Positions 1 through 7,795 of a DNA stretch of 64,000 bases are shown here, one piece after another. The stretch spans positions 49,615-113,614 of the forward strand of contig JAFSCP010000045.1 of NCBI GenBank assembly GCA_017436705.1, written 5' to 3'. The translations under genes were made by a program, and so were the position numbers. Position 1 is the first letter of the stretch; each line of letters opens with the position of its first letter. A model generated the notes under the pieces. The model was not told the origin of the DNA, did not search any database, and was given only the letters and a program-made list of their open reading frames with translations. Source of the DNA: Bacillota bacterium (lineage in GTDB: Bacteria > Bacillota > Clostridia > Peptostreptococcales > Anaerovoracaceae).

Positions 1-127
1 ACTTAAAGAAGAAGGCAAGCTGGGCTTCAAGACCGGCGAAGGCTTCCAGAAGTGGACTGAAGAAGAAATGACTCAGGTAAGAGAAGACCTGAACACTTAC
101 CTCATCCGCATGCTTTACGGAAAATAA
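1..127 (+). CDS. 3-hydroxyacyl-CoA dehydrogenase, C-terminal fragment (5' end outside window)
   Basis: The first 127 bases are open in one frame and end with TAA at 125-127. The visible tail contains GKLGFKTGEGFQKW, which matches the end of the C-terminal domain of NAD-dependent 3-hydroxyacyl-CoA dehydrogenases (usual form LGxKTGxGFYxW). Such enzymes oxidise 3-hydroxyacyl-CoA to 3-ketoacyl-CoA in beta-oxidation or butyrate-type fermentation. It lies 63 bases upstream of a beta-keto acid cleavage enzyme and is followed by a fatty-acid carrier, so a catabolic acyl-CoA role fits. Only about 41 residues are visible, so substrate and start cannot be judged. Confidence 0.75.
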   Translation, partial: LKEEGKLGFKTGEGFQKWTEEEMTQVREDLNTYLIRMLYGK

Positions 128-190
128 AACCGTCTAAAAGACATTATCGCATACACAACATACAAAATAATTTCAGAAGGAGAATTACCA

Positions 191-1048
191 ATGGCAGATT
201 TAAAAAACAAAAGAATCATCACAGCAGCTGTAACAGGCGCATGGCCTAAAAAGGAAAACAACCCTAACGTGCCAATGACACCTGCAGAAATCTGTGAAGA
301 CGTATATGACTGCTGGAAAGCAGGCGCAGCAATTGCTCATCTTCACATGAGAGATGACGAAGGTAACGGTACTATGGACACTAACAAGTTCAGAGAAACT
401 GTTACTCTTCTCAAGGAAAAGCACCCTGACTGCGACATCATCCTCAACCTGACAACTTCCGGCGACATCCACGCTGATGATGAACTGAGAGTTGCTCATG
501 TTAAGGAACTTGAACCTGAAATGGCATCCTATGACTGTGGTTCCATGAACTGGCTCCACAGCGGACTTTTTATCAACAGCCCTAAGTTCCTGGAAGACTG
601 CGGAAGAATCTTTGCTGAACACAACGTAAAGCCTGAAATCGAAGCTTTCGACCCTGGTATGATCGGCAACGCTGCATACTACCTCAAGAAAGGTGTTCTT
701 CAGGGACCTCTTCACTTCCAGTTCTGCATGGGCTGCGCAAACGGTATCCCTGGTTCCGTAAAGAACCTTGTTTTCATGAAGGAAACTGCTGATGAACTCA
801 TCGGTAAGGGCAAATACACATGGTCCTGCTTCGGCGTTGGCCACTCCGCAATGGAAGTTATGTACGCAGCAGTAGCAATGGGCGGCAACATCCGTGTAGG
901 TATGGAAGACAACGTAATGTACGCAAAGGGTCAGCTTGCTGACAGCAACAGACAGTTCGTAGAAAGAGCTGCACGTGTAATCAGAGAATTCGGTCTGGAA
1001 GTTGCAACACCAGACGAAGCAAGAGAAATTCTCGGACTCAAGAAATAG
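191..1048 (+). CDS. Beta-keto acid cleavage enzyme (BKACE, DUF849; 3-keto-5-aminohexanoate cleavage type)
   Basis: This 285-residue protein belongs to the DUF849/BKACE TIM-barrel family. These zinc enzymes condense a beta-keto acid with acetyl-CoA and give acetoacetate plus a new CoA ester. The founding member, Kce, acts in lysine fermentation on 3-keto-5-aminohexanoate. The metal-binding AHLHMRDDEG segment has histidines at residues 50 and 52, and GMEDN near residue 240 supplies the expected glutamate. An AAGGAG site precedes the ATG. No lysine aminomutase or kdd gene is visible, and the neighbours are a hydroxyacyl-CoA dehydrogenase and a short-chain fatty acid carrier, so the true substrate could be another beta-keto acid. 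The family is certain; the substrate is not. Confidence 0.88.
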   Translation: MADLKNKRIITAAVTGAWPKKENNPNVPMTPAEICEDVYDCWKAGAAIAHLHMRDDEGNGTMDTNKFRETVTLLKEKHPDCDIILNLTTSGDIHADDELRVAHVKELEPEMASYDCGSMNWLHSGLFINSPKFLEDCGRIFAEHNVKPEIEAFDPGMIGNAAYYLKKGVLQGPLHFQFCMGCANGIPGSVKNLVFMKETADELIGKGKYTWSCFGVGHSAMEVMYAAVAMGGNIRVGMEDNVMYAKGQLADSNRQFVERAARVIREFGLEVATPDEAREILGLKK

Positions 1049-1134
1049 TTTACAGAGGGGATTTTGGATAAAGATACAACCAATTTACAGGAGTTATTGG
1101 TATAATTGTTTTATCATCGAAAGGAGAACATCTT

Positions 1135-2526
1135 ATGTCAAACGAAACAAAGACTCTCGACAAGGGTACTCCATTATGGAGACTCTCCAAGAAGTTCCAG
1201 TATGCGGCTGACAAGATCATTCCAGACTCATTAGTATTCTGCCTGATCCTGACATTCGTCGTATACGCACTCGCACTTATTTTAACAGGCTCCAACCCAT
1301 TAGACTTATGTACTTACTGGTTCAACGGACTGTGGACTCAGAACAGCTTCGCATTCCAGATGGGTATCATGGTAGTAACCTGCGCAACTTGTGCAAAGGC
1401 TCCTCAGGTTAAGAGAGTAATGAACAAGCTTGCTGCAAAGGCTAACAACCAGGTTGTAGCAATGATCATGCTGGTTGCATTCGGTATGGTTACATCCTTC
1501 ATCAACTGGGCATTCTGTACAGTAGTAGGCGGCCTCTTCGCTATGTACCTTGCAAAGAACGTAAAGGGTATGCACTTCCCTCTTATGCTCGCTGTAGTTT
1601 ACACATGCATGGTATTCGGCCAGTGCCTTGGACCAACAGCATCTGTTTATGCACTTCTTGCAACTGAAGGACACTTCCTTGCAGACAGCATCGGTGTTTT
1701 AACTCAGGACATCACAGTTTACAATCCGCACAATGTAATCATCTGGTCAATCTTCGCAGTAATCCTGCTGATTATCAGTATTACAACTAAGCCACCTAAG
1801 CACGAAATCGTAGAACTTAAGACTGATTTCGACGATGCAGATGTAAACTATGACGTAGAATCCAGAGATACACTTGCTGACAAGATGAACGGCGGAAAGA
1901 TCTTCATGTACATCATCGGTCTTGCTGGCGTAATCGTAATCGCAAGAGAATTCATCACTAAGGGCTTTATGGGTGCATTATCCATGAACCTTATCATCTT
2001 CCTGTTCATCACTGCAAACTGCTTCCTTTACAAGACTCCAAGAGCTTTCATCGAAGCATACAAGGATAACATGAAGCTTGCTTGCGAAGTTATCGTACAG
2101 TTCCCATTCTACGGTGGTATCATGGGTATCATGCAGGATTCCGGTCTTGCACAGGTAATCATCGCTGGTATCGTAAGTATCGCAACTGCAAAGACACTTC
2201 CAGTATTCTCATATTTATCTGCATGTGCAGTAAACCTTTTCATCCCATCCCAGGGCGGACAGTGGATCGTTCAGGGTCCTCTGCTTATGGATGCTGCAAC
2301 TCAGCTTGGTGCTAACAAGATTGACGTTATCAACGCATTCGTATACGGCGATGAATGTACTAACTTATTACAGCCTCTGTACCTCATCCCTATGCTTGCT
2401 GTAGTTAACCAGAAGTTAAAAGACGTTTGGGGTATGTGCGCATTCATCTGCGTATTCTGGGTAATCGTAATCACTCTTGGTTACTTAATCGTACCTACTA
2501 TCGTTCCTTGGAACCCAATGATCTAA
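1135..2526 (+). CDS. Short-chain fatty acid transporter, AtoE family
   Basis: A 463-residue integral membrane protein of the AtoE/short-chain fatty acid carrier family, which moves acetoacetate, butyrate and similar acids. It has about ten or more hydrophobic segments and the family-typical WxFNGLW stretch near residues 61-68 and QGGQWIVQGP near residues 375-384. It starts at an ATG behind AAAGGAGAAC and lies 86 bases after the keto-acid cleavage enzyme, on the same strand and probably co-transcribed. The likely job is uptake of the acid used by the two upstream enzymes or export of a fermentation product; direction cannot be read from sequence. Confidence 0.85.
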   Translation: MSNETKTLDKGTPLWRLSKKFQYAADKIIPDSLVFCLILTFVVYALALILTGSNPLDLCTYWFNGLWTQNSFAFQMGIMVVTCATCAKAPQVKRVMNKLAAKANNQVVAMIMLVAFGMVTSFINWAFCTVVGGLFAMYLAKNVKGMHFPLMLAVVYTCMVFGQCLGPTASVYALLATEGHFLADSIGVLTQDITVYNPHNVIIWSIFAVILLIISITTKPPKHEIVELKTDFDDADVNYDVESRDTLADKMNGGKIFMYIIGLAGVIVIAREFITKGFMGALSMNLIIFLFITANCFLYKTPRAFIEAYKDNMKLACEVIVQFPFYGGIMGIMQDSGLAQVIIAGIVSIATAKTLPVFSYLSACAVNLFIPSQGGQWIVQGPLLMDAATQLGANKIDVINAFVYGDECTNLLQPLYLIPMLAVVNQKLKDVWGMCAFICVFWVIVITLGYLIVPTIVPWNPMI

Positions 2527-2548
2527 GATGACCTGGGGAGTAAGCCTG

Positions 2549-2716
2549 ATGTACTACAATTGTCCGCAGTGCGGCAGGAAGTTCAAGTACGCCCTCGACC
2601 TGATGGTTGAGTTCGGAGACGACTTCGGCAAATGCCCTGATTGCGGCACAATGGGTACATATGAATATGACGGCCCTCGCAGAAAGGACGACAACGACTA
2701 CTTTGAAGTAGAATAA
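2549..2716 (+). CDS. Small zinc-ribbon protein
   Basis: A 55-residue protein with two CPxCG knuckles (CPQCGRKF and CPDCGTMG) that would bind one zinc ion, followed by an acidic tail. An ATG at 2528 is in frame, but a GGGGAG ribosome site lies 8 bases before the ATG at 2549, so the later start is preferred. It follows the transporter by about 20 bases and ends just before a strong terminator, so it is probably the last gene of that unit. Similar small zinc ribbons occur beside fatty-acid and amino-acid carriers, but no function is established. Confidence 0.65.
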   Translation: MYYNCPQCGRKFKYALDLMVEFGDDFGKCPDCGTMGTYEYDGPRRKDDNDYFEVE

Positions 2717-2725
2717 CAACCTTAC

Positions 2726-2770
2726 AAAGGCACAAGTTTTGCCGGTGACGCTTTACTTGTGCCTTTGGTT
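2726..2770 (+). terminator. Intrinsic terminator
   Basis: Perfect 12-bp arms AAAGGCACAAGT (2726-2737) and ACTTGTGCCTTT (2755-2766) form a long hairpin 10 bases after the zinc-ribbon gene. The tail is only weakly T-rich, so some read-through into the next gene is possible. Confidence 0.65.
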
Positions 2771-2792
2771 TATCAGAAACAGGGAGAAAACC

Positions 2793-3254
2793 ATGGCAAA
2801 GAAAGAAAAGAAAAAAACACCCATCAGTTTTTTATATGTAATTATCATCGCAATGCTTGCAGTTTATGCTGTGCAGATGATTTTTCCGACCAATCTCGGA
2901 AAAGTTTATGACAAGTCTGAAGAAACCGCAGCTGCCGTGACAGTAACAGTAACCGACGGAAAGACTGCAGGGAAATCTTACACTACAGATTCCCGGGACC
3001 AGATTCATTCTTTTGGTGACTGGACAGACAAGCAGACCATGAGAAACCGCTCCCTGGCAGACGGCATTACTGCCGAGGCTCTGGACCAGATTGAATACAA
3101 CTTCGCAATCAAAGCGGTGGATGGTACTTACTCAAGCATTGTAATTGATGAAAGAGGTTTTGTTCACGTTGGTGCGGAGCTCTATAAGATTTCCGGTGAT
3201 ACAGAAGCATTTCTGGCAGAGCTGGAAGCGCAGCTTGAAAGCTGGGAGGAATAA
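2793..3254 (+). CDS. Membrane-anchored exported protein of unknown function
   Basis: A 153-residue protein starting at MAKKEKKK, behind AGGGAG. A lysine-rich N-terminus is followed by one hydrophobic helix (about residues 11-31), which fits an uncleaved signal anchor. The rest is a soluble, probably extracellular, acidic domain with no motif I recognise. An upstream in-frame ATG at 2739 lies inside the preceding hairpin and lacks a ribosome site. It stands alone between two terminators. Confidence 0.6.
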   Translation: MAKKEKKKTPISFLYVIIIAMLAVYAVQMIFPTNLGKVYDKSEETAAAVTVTVTDGKTAGKSYTTDSRDQIHSFGDWTDKQTMRNRSLADGITAEALDQIEYNFAIKAVDGTYSSIVIDERGFVHVGAELYKISGDTEAFLAELEAQLESWEE

Positions 3255-3315
3255 TACACGAGAGCAAGGTTCAAAGAGTTTTTCTCCACTCTATAATTGC
3301 ATCACACACATAAAG

Positions 3316-3346
3316 AAAGACGCATCCGGCTGGCGGGTGCGTCTTT
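3316..3346. terminator. Terminator between convergent genes
   Basis: AAAGACGCATCC (3316-3327) pairs with GGGTGCGTCTTT, with one G-T wobble, and is followed by T residues. It lies between the end of the 2793 gene and the minus-strand cob operon and can serve both directions. Confidence 0.75.
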
Positions 3347-3356
3347 TGCTGCTTGG

Positions 3357-3977
3357 TTATATTTCTTTGTAGCCAACGGCCTTGCCGTCTTCGAATTCTA
3401 CGGTAAAACCTCTGCCGGTGACAGGAATCCACTGCCAGAAGTTTTCGCGGTCGCCGGGGAACCAGTGCTCCATGGTTGCCGCGATTGTGCCGCCGTGGCA
3501 GACGATGATGGAAACAGCGTCCTTGCCGTCGTGACGGTGGGCCAGTTCTTTCATGCGGTGGAAGCCGGTGAGTTCTCTGAGACCTTCACGGATTCTTTCG
3601 TAGAAACCAAGAATAGAGTCGCCTTCAGGGAAGCAGAAACTTCCGTCTTTGTCAGCCATCCAGTCGTCGTGTTCCGGCTCCAGTGAAATTTCGTCGTAGG
3701 TTTTGCACTCCCAGCGGCCAAAGCTCATTTCCCGCAGATTGGTAATCGGTGTGAAAGGAACATCGCCGTAAATTACATGAAGTGTCTGGTTGGCGCGGAG
3801 CATGCCTGAAGTGTAGACATCGGCATCGCCCAGTTCGGGATAAATTCCCTGGTCTTTAAATTCGTTGAGGGCAGTTACCCCTTCGTCGACGAGGGGTATG
3901 TCAGTGCTGCCGTAGTACCATTTTCTCTGTATTCCTTCTGTAATTCCGTGTCTTATAAAATGTATATATGATTTCAA
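3357..3977 (-). CDS. Histidine phosphatase, probable alpha-ribazole phosphatase (CobC-like)
   Basis: A 206-residue histidine-phosphatase superfamily protein. The catalytic RHG motif is at residues 9-11 (FIRHGITEG), and the second conserved histidine is in VCHGGTIAA near residue 160. Family members include phosphoglycerate mutases and CobC, which removes phosphate from alpha-ribazole 5'-phosphate or cobalamin 5'-phosphate. The gene is last in a minus-strand operon with cobT, cobU and cobS, so a CobC role is the best reading. That assignment rests on context, because CobC and general phosphatases share the motifs. Confidence 0.75.
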   Translation of the reverse strand: MKSYIHFIRHGITEGIQRKWYYGSTDIPLVDEGVTALNEFKDQGIYPELGDADVYTSGMLRANQTLHVIYGDVPFTPITNLREMSFGRWECKTYDEISLEPEHDDWMADKDGSFCFPEGDSILGFYERIREGLRELTGFHRMKELAHRHDGKDAVSIIVCHGGTIAATMEHWFPGDRENFWQWIPVTGRGFTVEFEDGKAVGYKEI

Positions 3978-3980
3978 TTT

Positions 3981-4370
3981 TTAACCCTCCTGCCTGATAT
4001 CCTGACCCAGACCACAGAAAACTCTGATGACCCGGTCAGCTTCTCTGCCCAGCCAGAGCATGCAGCGTCCGTTCATTTCGCGCCATGCTCTCTGGTCAGC
4101 ATCCAGGGGCACGATTCCCTGGGAAATATCTGCGCAGATGATGATTTTATCTTCCAGCTGGCCGCGGAGTGCTGCAAGTTCATCGCGGGCCTCAAGACCT
4201 GCTTTGACACAGGCAAAGGTGAAGTTTTCAAGACCGTAGATTACTCTTGCGGTGGTGTCGATTGCTGTCTGATTATCCGCGCAGGTGAAAACATCATCAT
4301 TGCATATATTGAATTTTTCTTTGGCGTAGTCCAGTTTGCCCTGGTACGCACCTCCAAATATTACTATCAT
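3981..4370 (-). CDS. Short CobU-like protein with degenerate P-loop
   Basis: This 129-residue protein is similar to CobU but shorter (CobU is usually 170-190 residues). Its N-terminal loop reads GGAYQGKLD, where the Ser/Thr of the Walker A motif is replaced by Leu. The histidine-containing guanylylation region is missing. By contrast, the C-terminal half keeps the CobU-style segment ISQGIVPLDADQRAWREMNG. A normal-length CobU lies two genes upstream in the same operon. This copy may be a partner subunit, a specialised half-enzyme or a decaying paralogue. It sits between cobS (10-base gap) and the phosphatase (3-base gap), so it is translated with the operon. Confidence 0.75.
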   Translation of the reverse strand: MIVIFGGAYQGKLDYAKEKFNICNDDVFTCADNQTAIDTTARVIYGLENFTFACVKAGLEARDELAALRGQLEDKIIICADISQGIVPLDADQRAWREMNGRCMLWLGREADRVIRVFCGLGQDIRQEG

Positions 4371-4380
4371 TTGAGTCCTC

Positions 4381-5145
4381 CTAGCTGAAAATCAGTGCGG
4401 CTACGCCGGCCAGCTCGCCCCAGACGATGCCGTAGCCTGCGATATCGCCGTTCATGCCGCCAAGCTGTTTCTTTCCGTAAGTTACAGCAATGAAAGCACC
4501 GGTGGCTGCAGCAGCGCAGACGATGGCAGTGCCTGTGTAGTATGAACTGCACCAGAAACCGAGAATCAGAAAAGCGATGAGCTGAATGACGATAAGCATG
4601 ATGCCTTCTTTTTTTGTGGCCTTTTCGGAGTCTGACATTTCAACATACTGGCTTGTGCCCATAGGCTTGCTGATGAGAACCTCCAGCCCTGAAACGCTGC
4701 GGGAAATCACGCAGATGAGAATCATGTTCACAAAATCAATGCCGCCGCTTATGGCAGTGGAAATACATGAATAGTAGCCCAGAATCAGGAAAACCACGCT
4801 TACCACTGCAAAAGCTCCTGTGTGGGAGTCTTTGAGAATGCGCTGGCGGTCTTCCAGCGGCCGTCTGCTCATGATGGCGTCACTGCAGTCCATGAACCCG
4901 TCCAGGTGCATGAAGCCGCAGAGGGCAAAGAGCAGGAAGGTTACCAGGAAGGAAACCACCAGGTAGGGAAGCCCCAGAAAAACCATGGCGAAGTAAGCTG
5001 CTGCCCAGATGAGACCGATAATCAGGCCGATGGCAGGCAGGAAACCCAGCATTATGCTTTTGTACTTGCCGTCCCAGAGTTTGCATGGACACGGCAGGGT
5101 GCAGAAATTGCCCCAGGTCATAAAGAATCCTGTTATGTATTTCAT
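4381..5145 (-). CDS. cobS: Adenosylcobinamide-GDP ribazoletransferase (cobalamin synthase)
   Basis: A 254-residue integral membrane protein of the CobS family. It joins adenosylcobinamide-GDP to alpha-ribazole (phosphate) to complete the nucleotide loop of cobalamin. Hydrophobic segments run through its length, and the family signature GFMHLDGFMDCSDA lies near residues 77-90, with the aspartates expected for metal and phosphate binding. The length is normal for the family. It lies 12 bases downstream of cobU in the operon. Identification is firm from sequence and context. Confidence 0.93.
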   Translation of the reverse strand: MKYITGFFMTWGNFCTLPCPCKLWDGKYKSIMLGFLPAIGLIIGLIWAAAYFAMVFLGLPYLVVSFLVTFLLFALCGFMHLDGFMDCSDAIMSRRPLEDRQRILKDSHTGAFAVVSVVFLILGYYSCISTAISGGIDFVNMILICVISRSVSGLEVLISKPMGTSQYVEMSDSEKATKKEGIMLIVIQLIAFLILGFWCSSYYTGTAIVCAAAATGAFIAVTYGKKQLGGMNGDIAGYGIVWGELAGVAALIFS

Positions 5146-5157
5146 GTTTTTCTCCTG

Positions 5158-5709
5158 TTATTTATATGTGTATGTGAAACCGTAGGTCACTTCGATGACC
5201 TGGTCGCAGACACGTGCCAGAGTGCGGTCAAGCATGGCCAGAGTGCTGCGGTAGGTTTCGGTGAACTCATCGAACCTGTTGGCATCAGAGTAGATATAGT
5301 CGGACACGAAAATTGTGTTGCCCGTGCGCTTGGCGAATTCTGTCAGCTCAGCAGCGAGGCGCTGGCCGCATTCCAGGTCCATGGTGCCGTCAGCACGGAA
5401 CATTTCGTTGGAAAGCAGAGCCGTCACGCTGTCAAGGAGAAATACCCCGCTTGGGTCAACAGGCTTTTCTCCGGTAGTTTTGCCAGTCAGTGCCCGGCAT
5501 ATTTCAACGCCCTGTTCCACAGTTTCAAACCCCCAGCCTTCACGCTCGGAAAGATGGCGCGCAATGCGGGCGTCATCTTCGTGGTCGTGGGGAATCATTG
5601 TGGCAAGATAATATAAAGGAAGATTTTTTTCGCGGGCCATGTCCCGGGCCAGCTCCTGTGCATGGTAGGACTTGCCGTTTTTACAGCCGCCGCTGATGAA
5701 AATATTCAT
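5158..5709 (-). CDS. cobU: Adenosylcobinamide kinase / adenosylcobinamide-phosphate guanylyltransferase
   Basis: A 183-residue CobU family protein. The Walker A loop GGCKNGKS is at residues 7-14, and the histidine in RIARHLSERE (about residue 52) matches the guanylylated histidine region of Salmonella CobU. CobU phosphorylates adenosylcobinamide and then transfers GMP to it. The C-terminal segment is more divergent than usual: the family SNEVGxGIVP box is replaced by VSDYIYSDANRF, while the short paralogue downstream keeps an intact GIVP box. The start overlaps or abuts the cobT stop, showing translational coupling. Confidence 0.88.
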   Translation of the reverse strand: MNIFISGGCKNGKSYHAQELARDMAREKNLPLYYLATMIPHDHEDDARIARHLSEREGWGFETVEQGVEICRALTGKTTGEKPVDPSGVFLLDSVTALLSNEMFRADGTMDLECGQRLAAELTEFAKRTGNTIFVSDYIYSDANRFDEFTETYRSTLAMLDRTLARVCDQVIEVTYGFTYTYK

Positions 5710-6863
5710 TAGAAGAAGTTTCCTTTCTTGCCTTCTTCCAGATAATCTGCGTCGATGGCACCTTCAGCAAAGGTTGCCATGCCGTTCATGGTTGCGCAGG
5801 CAGTTTCGATGATGTTGAAACTGATAGGGCAGCCGCTGCCTTCGCCCAGTCTCATGCCCAGGTTGAAGTAAGGCTGCACGCCCAGAGCATCCATTGCCAC
5901 CAGGTAGCCCTTTTCCTTGGACTGATGTGAGCCGAACATGTAATTTACAGTTTTAGGTGCAAGGCGGGCTGCAGCAAGAGCCGAAACTGCGGAAATATAT
6001 CCGTCGATGACAACAGGCATTCTGTAGTAAGCAGCGCCCAGGAAAGCACCCACCATGGCGCAGATATCAAAACCGCCCACTTTGGCCAGGATGCCGAGAA
6101 CGTCAGACGGGTCAAGGCCGCCTATGGCCTCGTCCACGATGCGGATTTTTTTGGCGAGGCCATCGTCGTTGAGGCCGCCGCCGCGGCCGACAACGTCGTC
6201 ACCGGCTTTGCCGGTGAGGGCGGCCAGCACGCATGCACTGGTAGTAGTATTGCCGATGCCCATTTCGCCGATACCGAAAATATCGTATCCGCAGCGTTTT
6301 ATGTTATGCGCAGCTTCCATGCCGGTCATGATGGCACGGAGTGCTTCTTCTTCTGTCATTGCAGGCTCTTTGGCCAGATTCTTTGTACCGTCTGCGATGC
6401 GGCGGTTTACGATTCTGCCGGTGAGGGCAGTTCTGCAGCCAAAATCATCGCAGATATGTTCTGTCATTTCTTCGGAGTACAGGTGAGATGGAATGGTCAT
6501 TTTCACGCCTGTGTCCACAACCAGCAGGTCGATGCCGAAGTATTTGGCCATGGAGCTTACGCCTGTGTAATGACGAGTAAAGTTTATTGTCTGCGAAAGT
6601 GTGACAGACTGTGGTGCGGAGGCAACGCCTTCTTCAACCACGCCGTTGTCAGCGCTCATGATTACGATGGCCTGCTTCTTCATGGTGTTTTTCACCTTAC
6701 CTGTGATGCCGGCAAGCTGGATGGAAATGTCCTCCAGAGTGCCCAGTGCGCCTGTAGGCTTGGCCAGAACTTCCTGACGTGCTTTGGCTTCTGCGACAGC
6801 AGTCTGGTCAAGGTCTCCGCTTACATCGATTTTTTTGATAATTTCCTGAAGCTGTGTTTTCAT
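5709..6863 (-). CDS. cobT: Nicotinate-nucleotide--dimethylbenzimidazole phosphoribosyltransferase
   Basis: A 384-residue CobT protein. CobT makes alpha-ribazole 5'-phosphate from nicotinate mononucleotide and a benzimidazole or other lower-ligand base. The family motifs GIGEMGIGNTTTSA (about residues 197-210), ADNGVVEEGV (about 70-79) and the C-terminal GMRLGEGSG segment with the catalytic glutamate are all present. It starts 15 bases after the TIM-barrel gene and runs into cobU. No bluB or other dimethylbenzimidazole synthesis gene is in the window, so the lower ligand may be salvaged or phenolic/purine-type, as in many anaerobes. Confidence 0.95.
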   Translation of the reverse strand: MKTQLQEIIKKIDVSGDLDQTAVAEAKARQEVLAKPTGALGTLEDISIQLAGITGKVKNTMKKQAIVIMSADNGVVEEGVASAPQSVTLSQTINFTRHYTGVSSMAKYFGIDLLVVDTGVKMTIPSHLYSEEMTEHICDDFGCRTALTGRIVNRRIADGTKNLAKEPAMTEEEALRAIMTGMEAAHNIKRCGYDIFGIGEMGIGNTTTSACVLAALTGKAGDDVVGRGGGLNDDGLAKKIRIVDEAIGGLDPSDVLGILAKVGGFDICAMVGAFLGAAYYRMPVVIDGYISAVSALAAARLAPKTVNYMFGSHQSKEKGYLVAMDALGVQPYFNLGMRLGEGSGCPISFNIIETACATMNGMATFAEGAIDADYLEEGKKGNFF

Positions 6864-6878
6864 TGAAGAAGTCCTCCT

Positions 6879-7646
6879 TTATATATATCCTTTTTCGGAA
6901 AGCCACTGGAGGCAAGGCAGACACTGACGTGATTCTATGGTCAGCGTTGCGTCCTCAGGGCAGTAATTGCCGATAGTTTTAATAATGTTTACCATGTCCA
7001 TGGTACCTTCGCCAAAAGGCCGGTGATCGTCGCCGGTACCATCGTTGTTGTGAAGGTGGAAGTGAGAGATGTGAGGTCCCAGAATCTGAATCCATTCTTC
7101 TGCAGGGATTTCTGCAGATGTCATGGCATGGGCGTGTCCGATATCGAGACAAAGCTTAATCCGCGGATCATCAATCTGCTTCATCATATCGAGGAGCATG
7201 AATGGCTCATCTTCCAGGACGTTTTCCACACAGATTGTAAAGTCTGCAGGTTTGTTCTCCATGAACTTCTGCCAGAACTGAGCACCTTTTTCGGCCTGCC
7301 AGTTCTTGAAATATATGAAAGGCATCCAGCCGGTGTGAACCACCATTTTTTTTATTCCGAAGTGAGCAGCAACATCATATGCCTGATTGAGGCGCTCCAT
7401 CCCCAGATCACGGGCGCGCCAGTCGATGGCAGCAGGATGAATCTCCGTAAACGGGCCGTGAAGGATAAGTCTGTCAGCATGGGTTTTATCAATATCTGCG
7501 GAGATTTCCGCAATTATTCCGGCTTTGTCATCGAGGCATTCTGAAATGCAGGTATGATTGATTTCCATGCCGCATCCGTAGTCCCAGATGGCCTCGGTAT
7601 AGTTCTGTGAAAAAGTGGCCGCATAGAGCCTTTGTCTGAAGTCCAT
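6879..7646 (-). CDS. Sugar phosphate isomerase/epimerase-like TIM-barrel protein
   Basis: A 255-residue protein of the xylose isomerase-like / AP endonuclease 2 TIM-barrel superfamily. Metal-ligand motifs are visible: LHGPFTEIHP, VVHTGW, CVENVL, CLDIGHAHA and HFHLHNNDG, ending with a C-terminal glutamate (TIESR). It is the first gene of the cobalamin operon, 15 bases ahead of cobT. Proteins of this fold recur in anaerobe cob operons, but their reaction there is not something I can name. It could act on the ribosyl or lower-ligand part, or be unrelated and merely co-expressed. Confidence 0.75.
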   Translation of the reverse strand: MDFRQRLYAATFSQNYTEAIWDYGCGMEINHTCISECLDDKAGIIAEISADIDKTHADRLILHGPFTEIHPAAIDWRARDLGMERLNQAYDVAAHFGIKKMVVHTGWMPFIYFKNWQAEKGAQFWQKFMENKPADFTICVENVLEDEPFMLLDMMKQIDDPRIKLCLDIGHAHAMTSAEIPAEEWIQILGPHISHFHLHNNDGTGDDHRPFGEGTMDMVNIIKTIGNYCPEDATLTIESRQCLPCLQWLSEKGYI

Positions 7647-7728
7647 AGGTAAAAATCCTTTCTTTTCTAAGATTATATTTTATCACATATCTGATCTAAA
7701 AAAAAGATGTCCGCAAAATTTCATCATA

Positions 7729-7757
7729 TTGCAAGAAAGGATTATTTTTGGTAAAAT
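7729..7757 (+). promoter_or_regulatory. Sigma-A type promoter for the DMT transporter gene
   Basis: TTGCAA (7729-7734) and TAAAAT (7752-7757) are separated by 17 bases. They lie 39 bases ahead of the transporter start, in the 149-base divergent gap with the cob operon. I saw no cobalamin riboswitch in this gap. Confidence 0.6.
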
Positions 7758-7795
7758 GTTACCGTGGCTTAGTATTATCGCAGGAGGAAAATAAA

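Noticed and set aside
3297..3686. 129-codon plus-strand frame after the first terminator
   Set aside because: It begins in the terminator and is antisense to the CobC-like gene.
4822..5616. Long plus-strand reading frame (264 codons) across cobS and cobU
   Set aside because: It is the complement of two well-identified genes, has no ribosome site and no recognisable protein sequence.
7647..7795. Possible cobalamin riboswitch upstream of the cob operon
   Set aside because: The gap is only about 150 bases, shared with a divergent promoter, and shows no B12-box-like core or large pairing.
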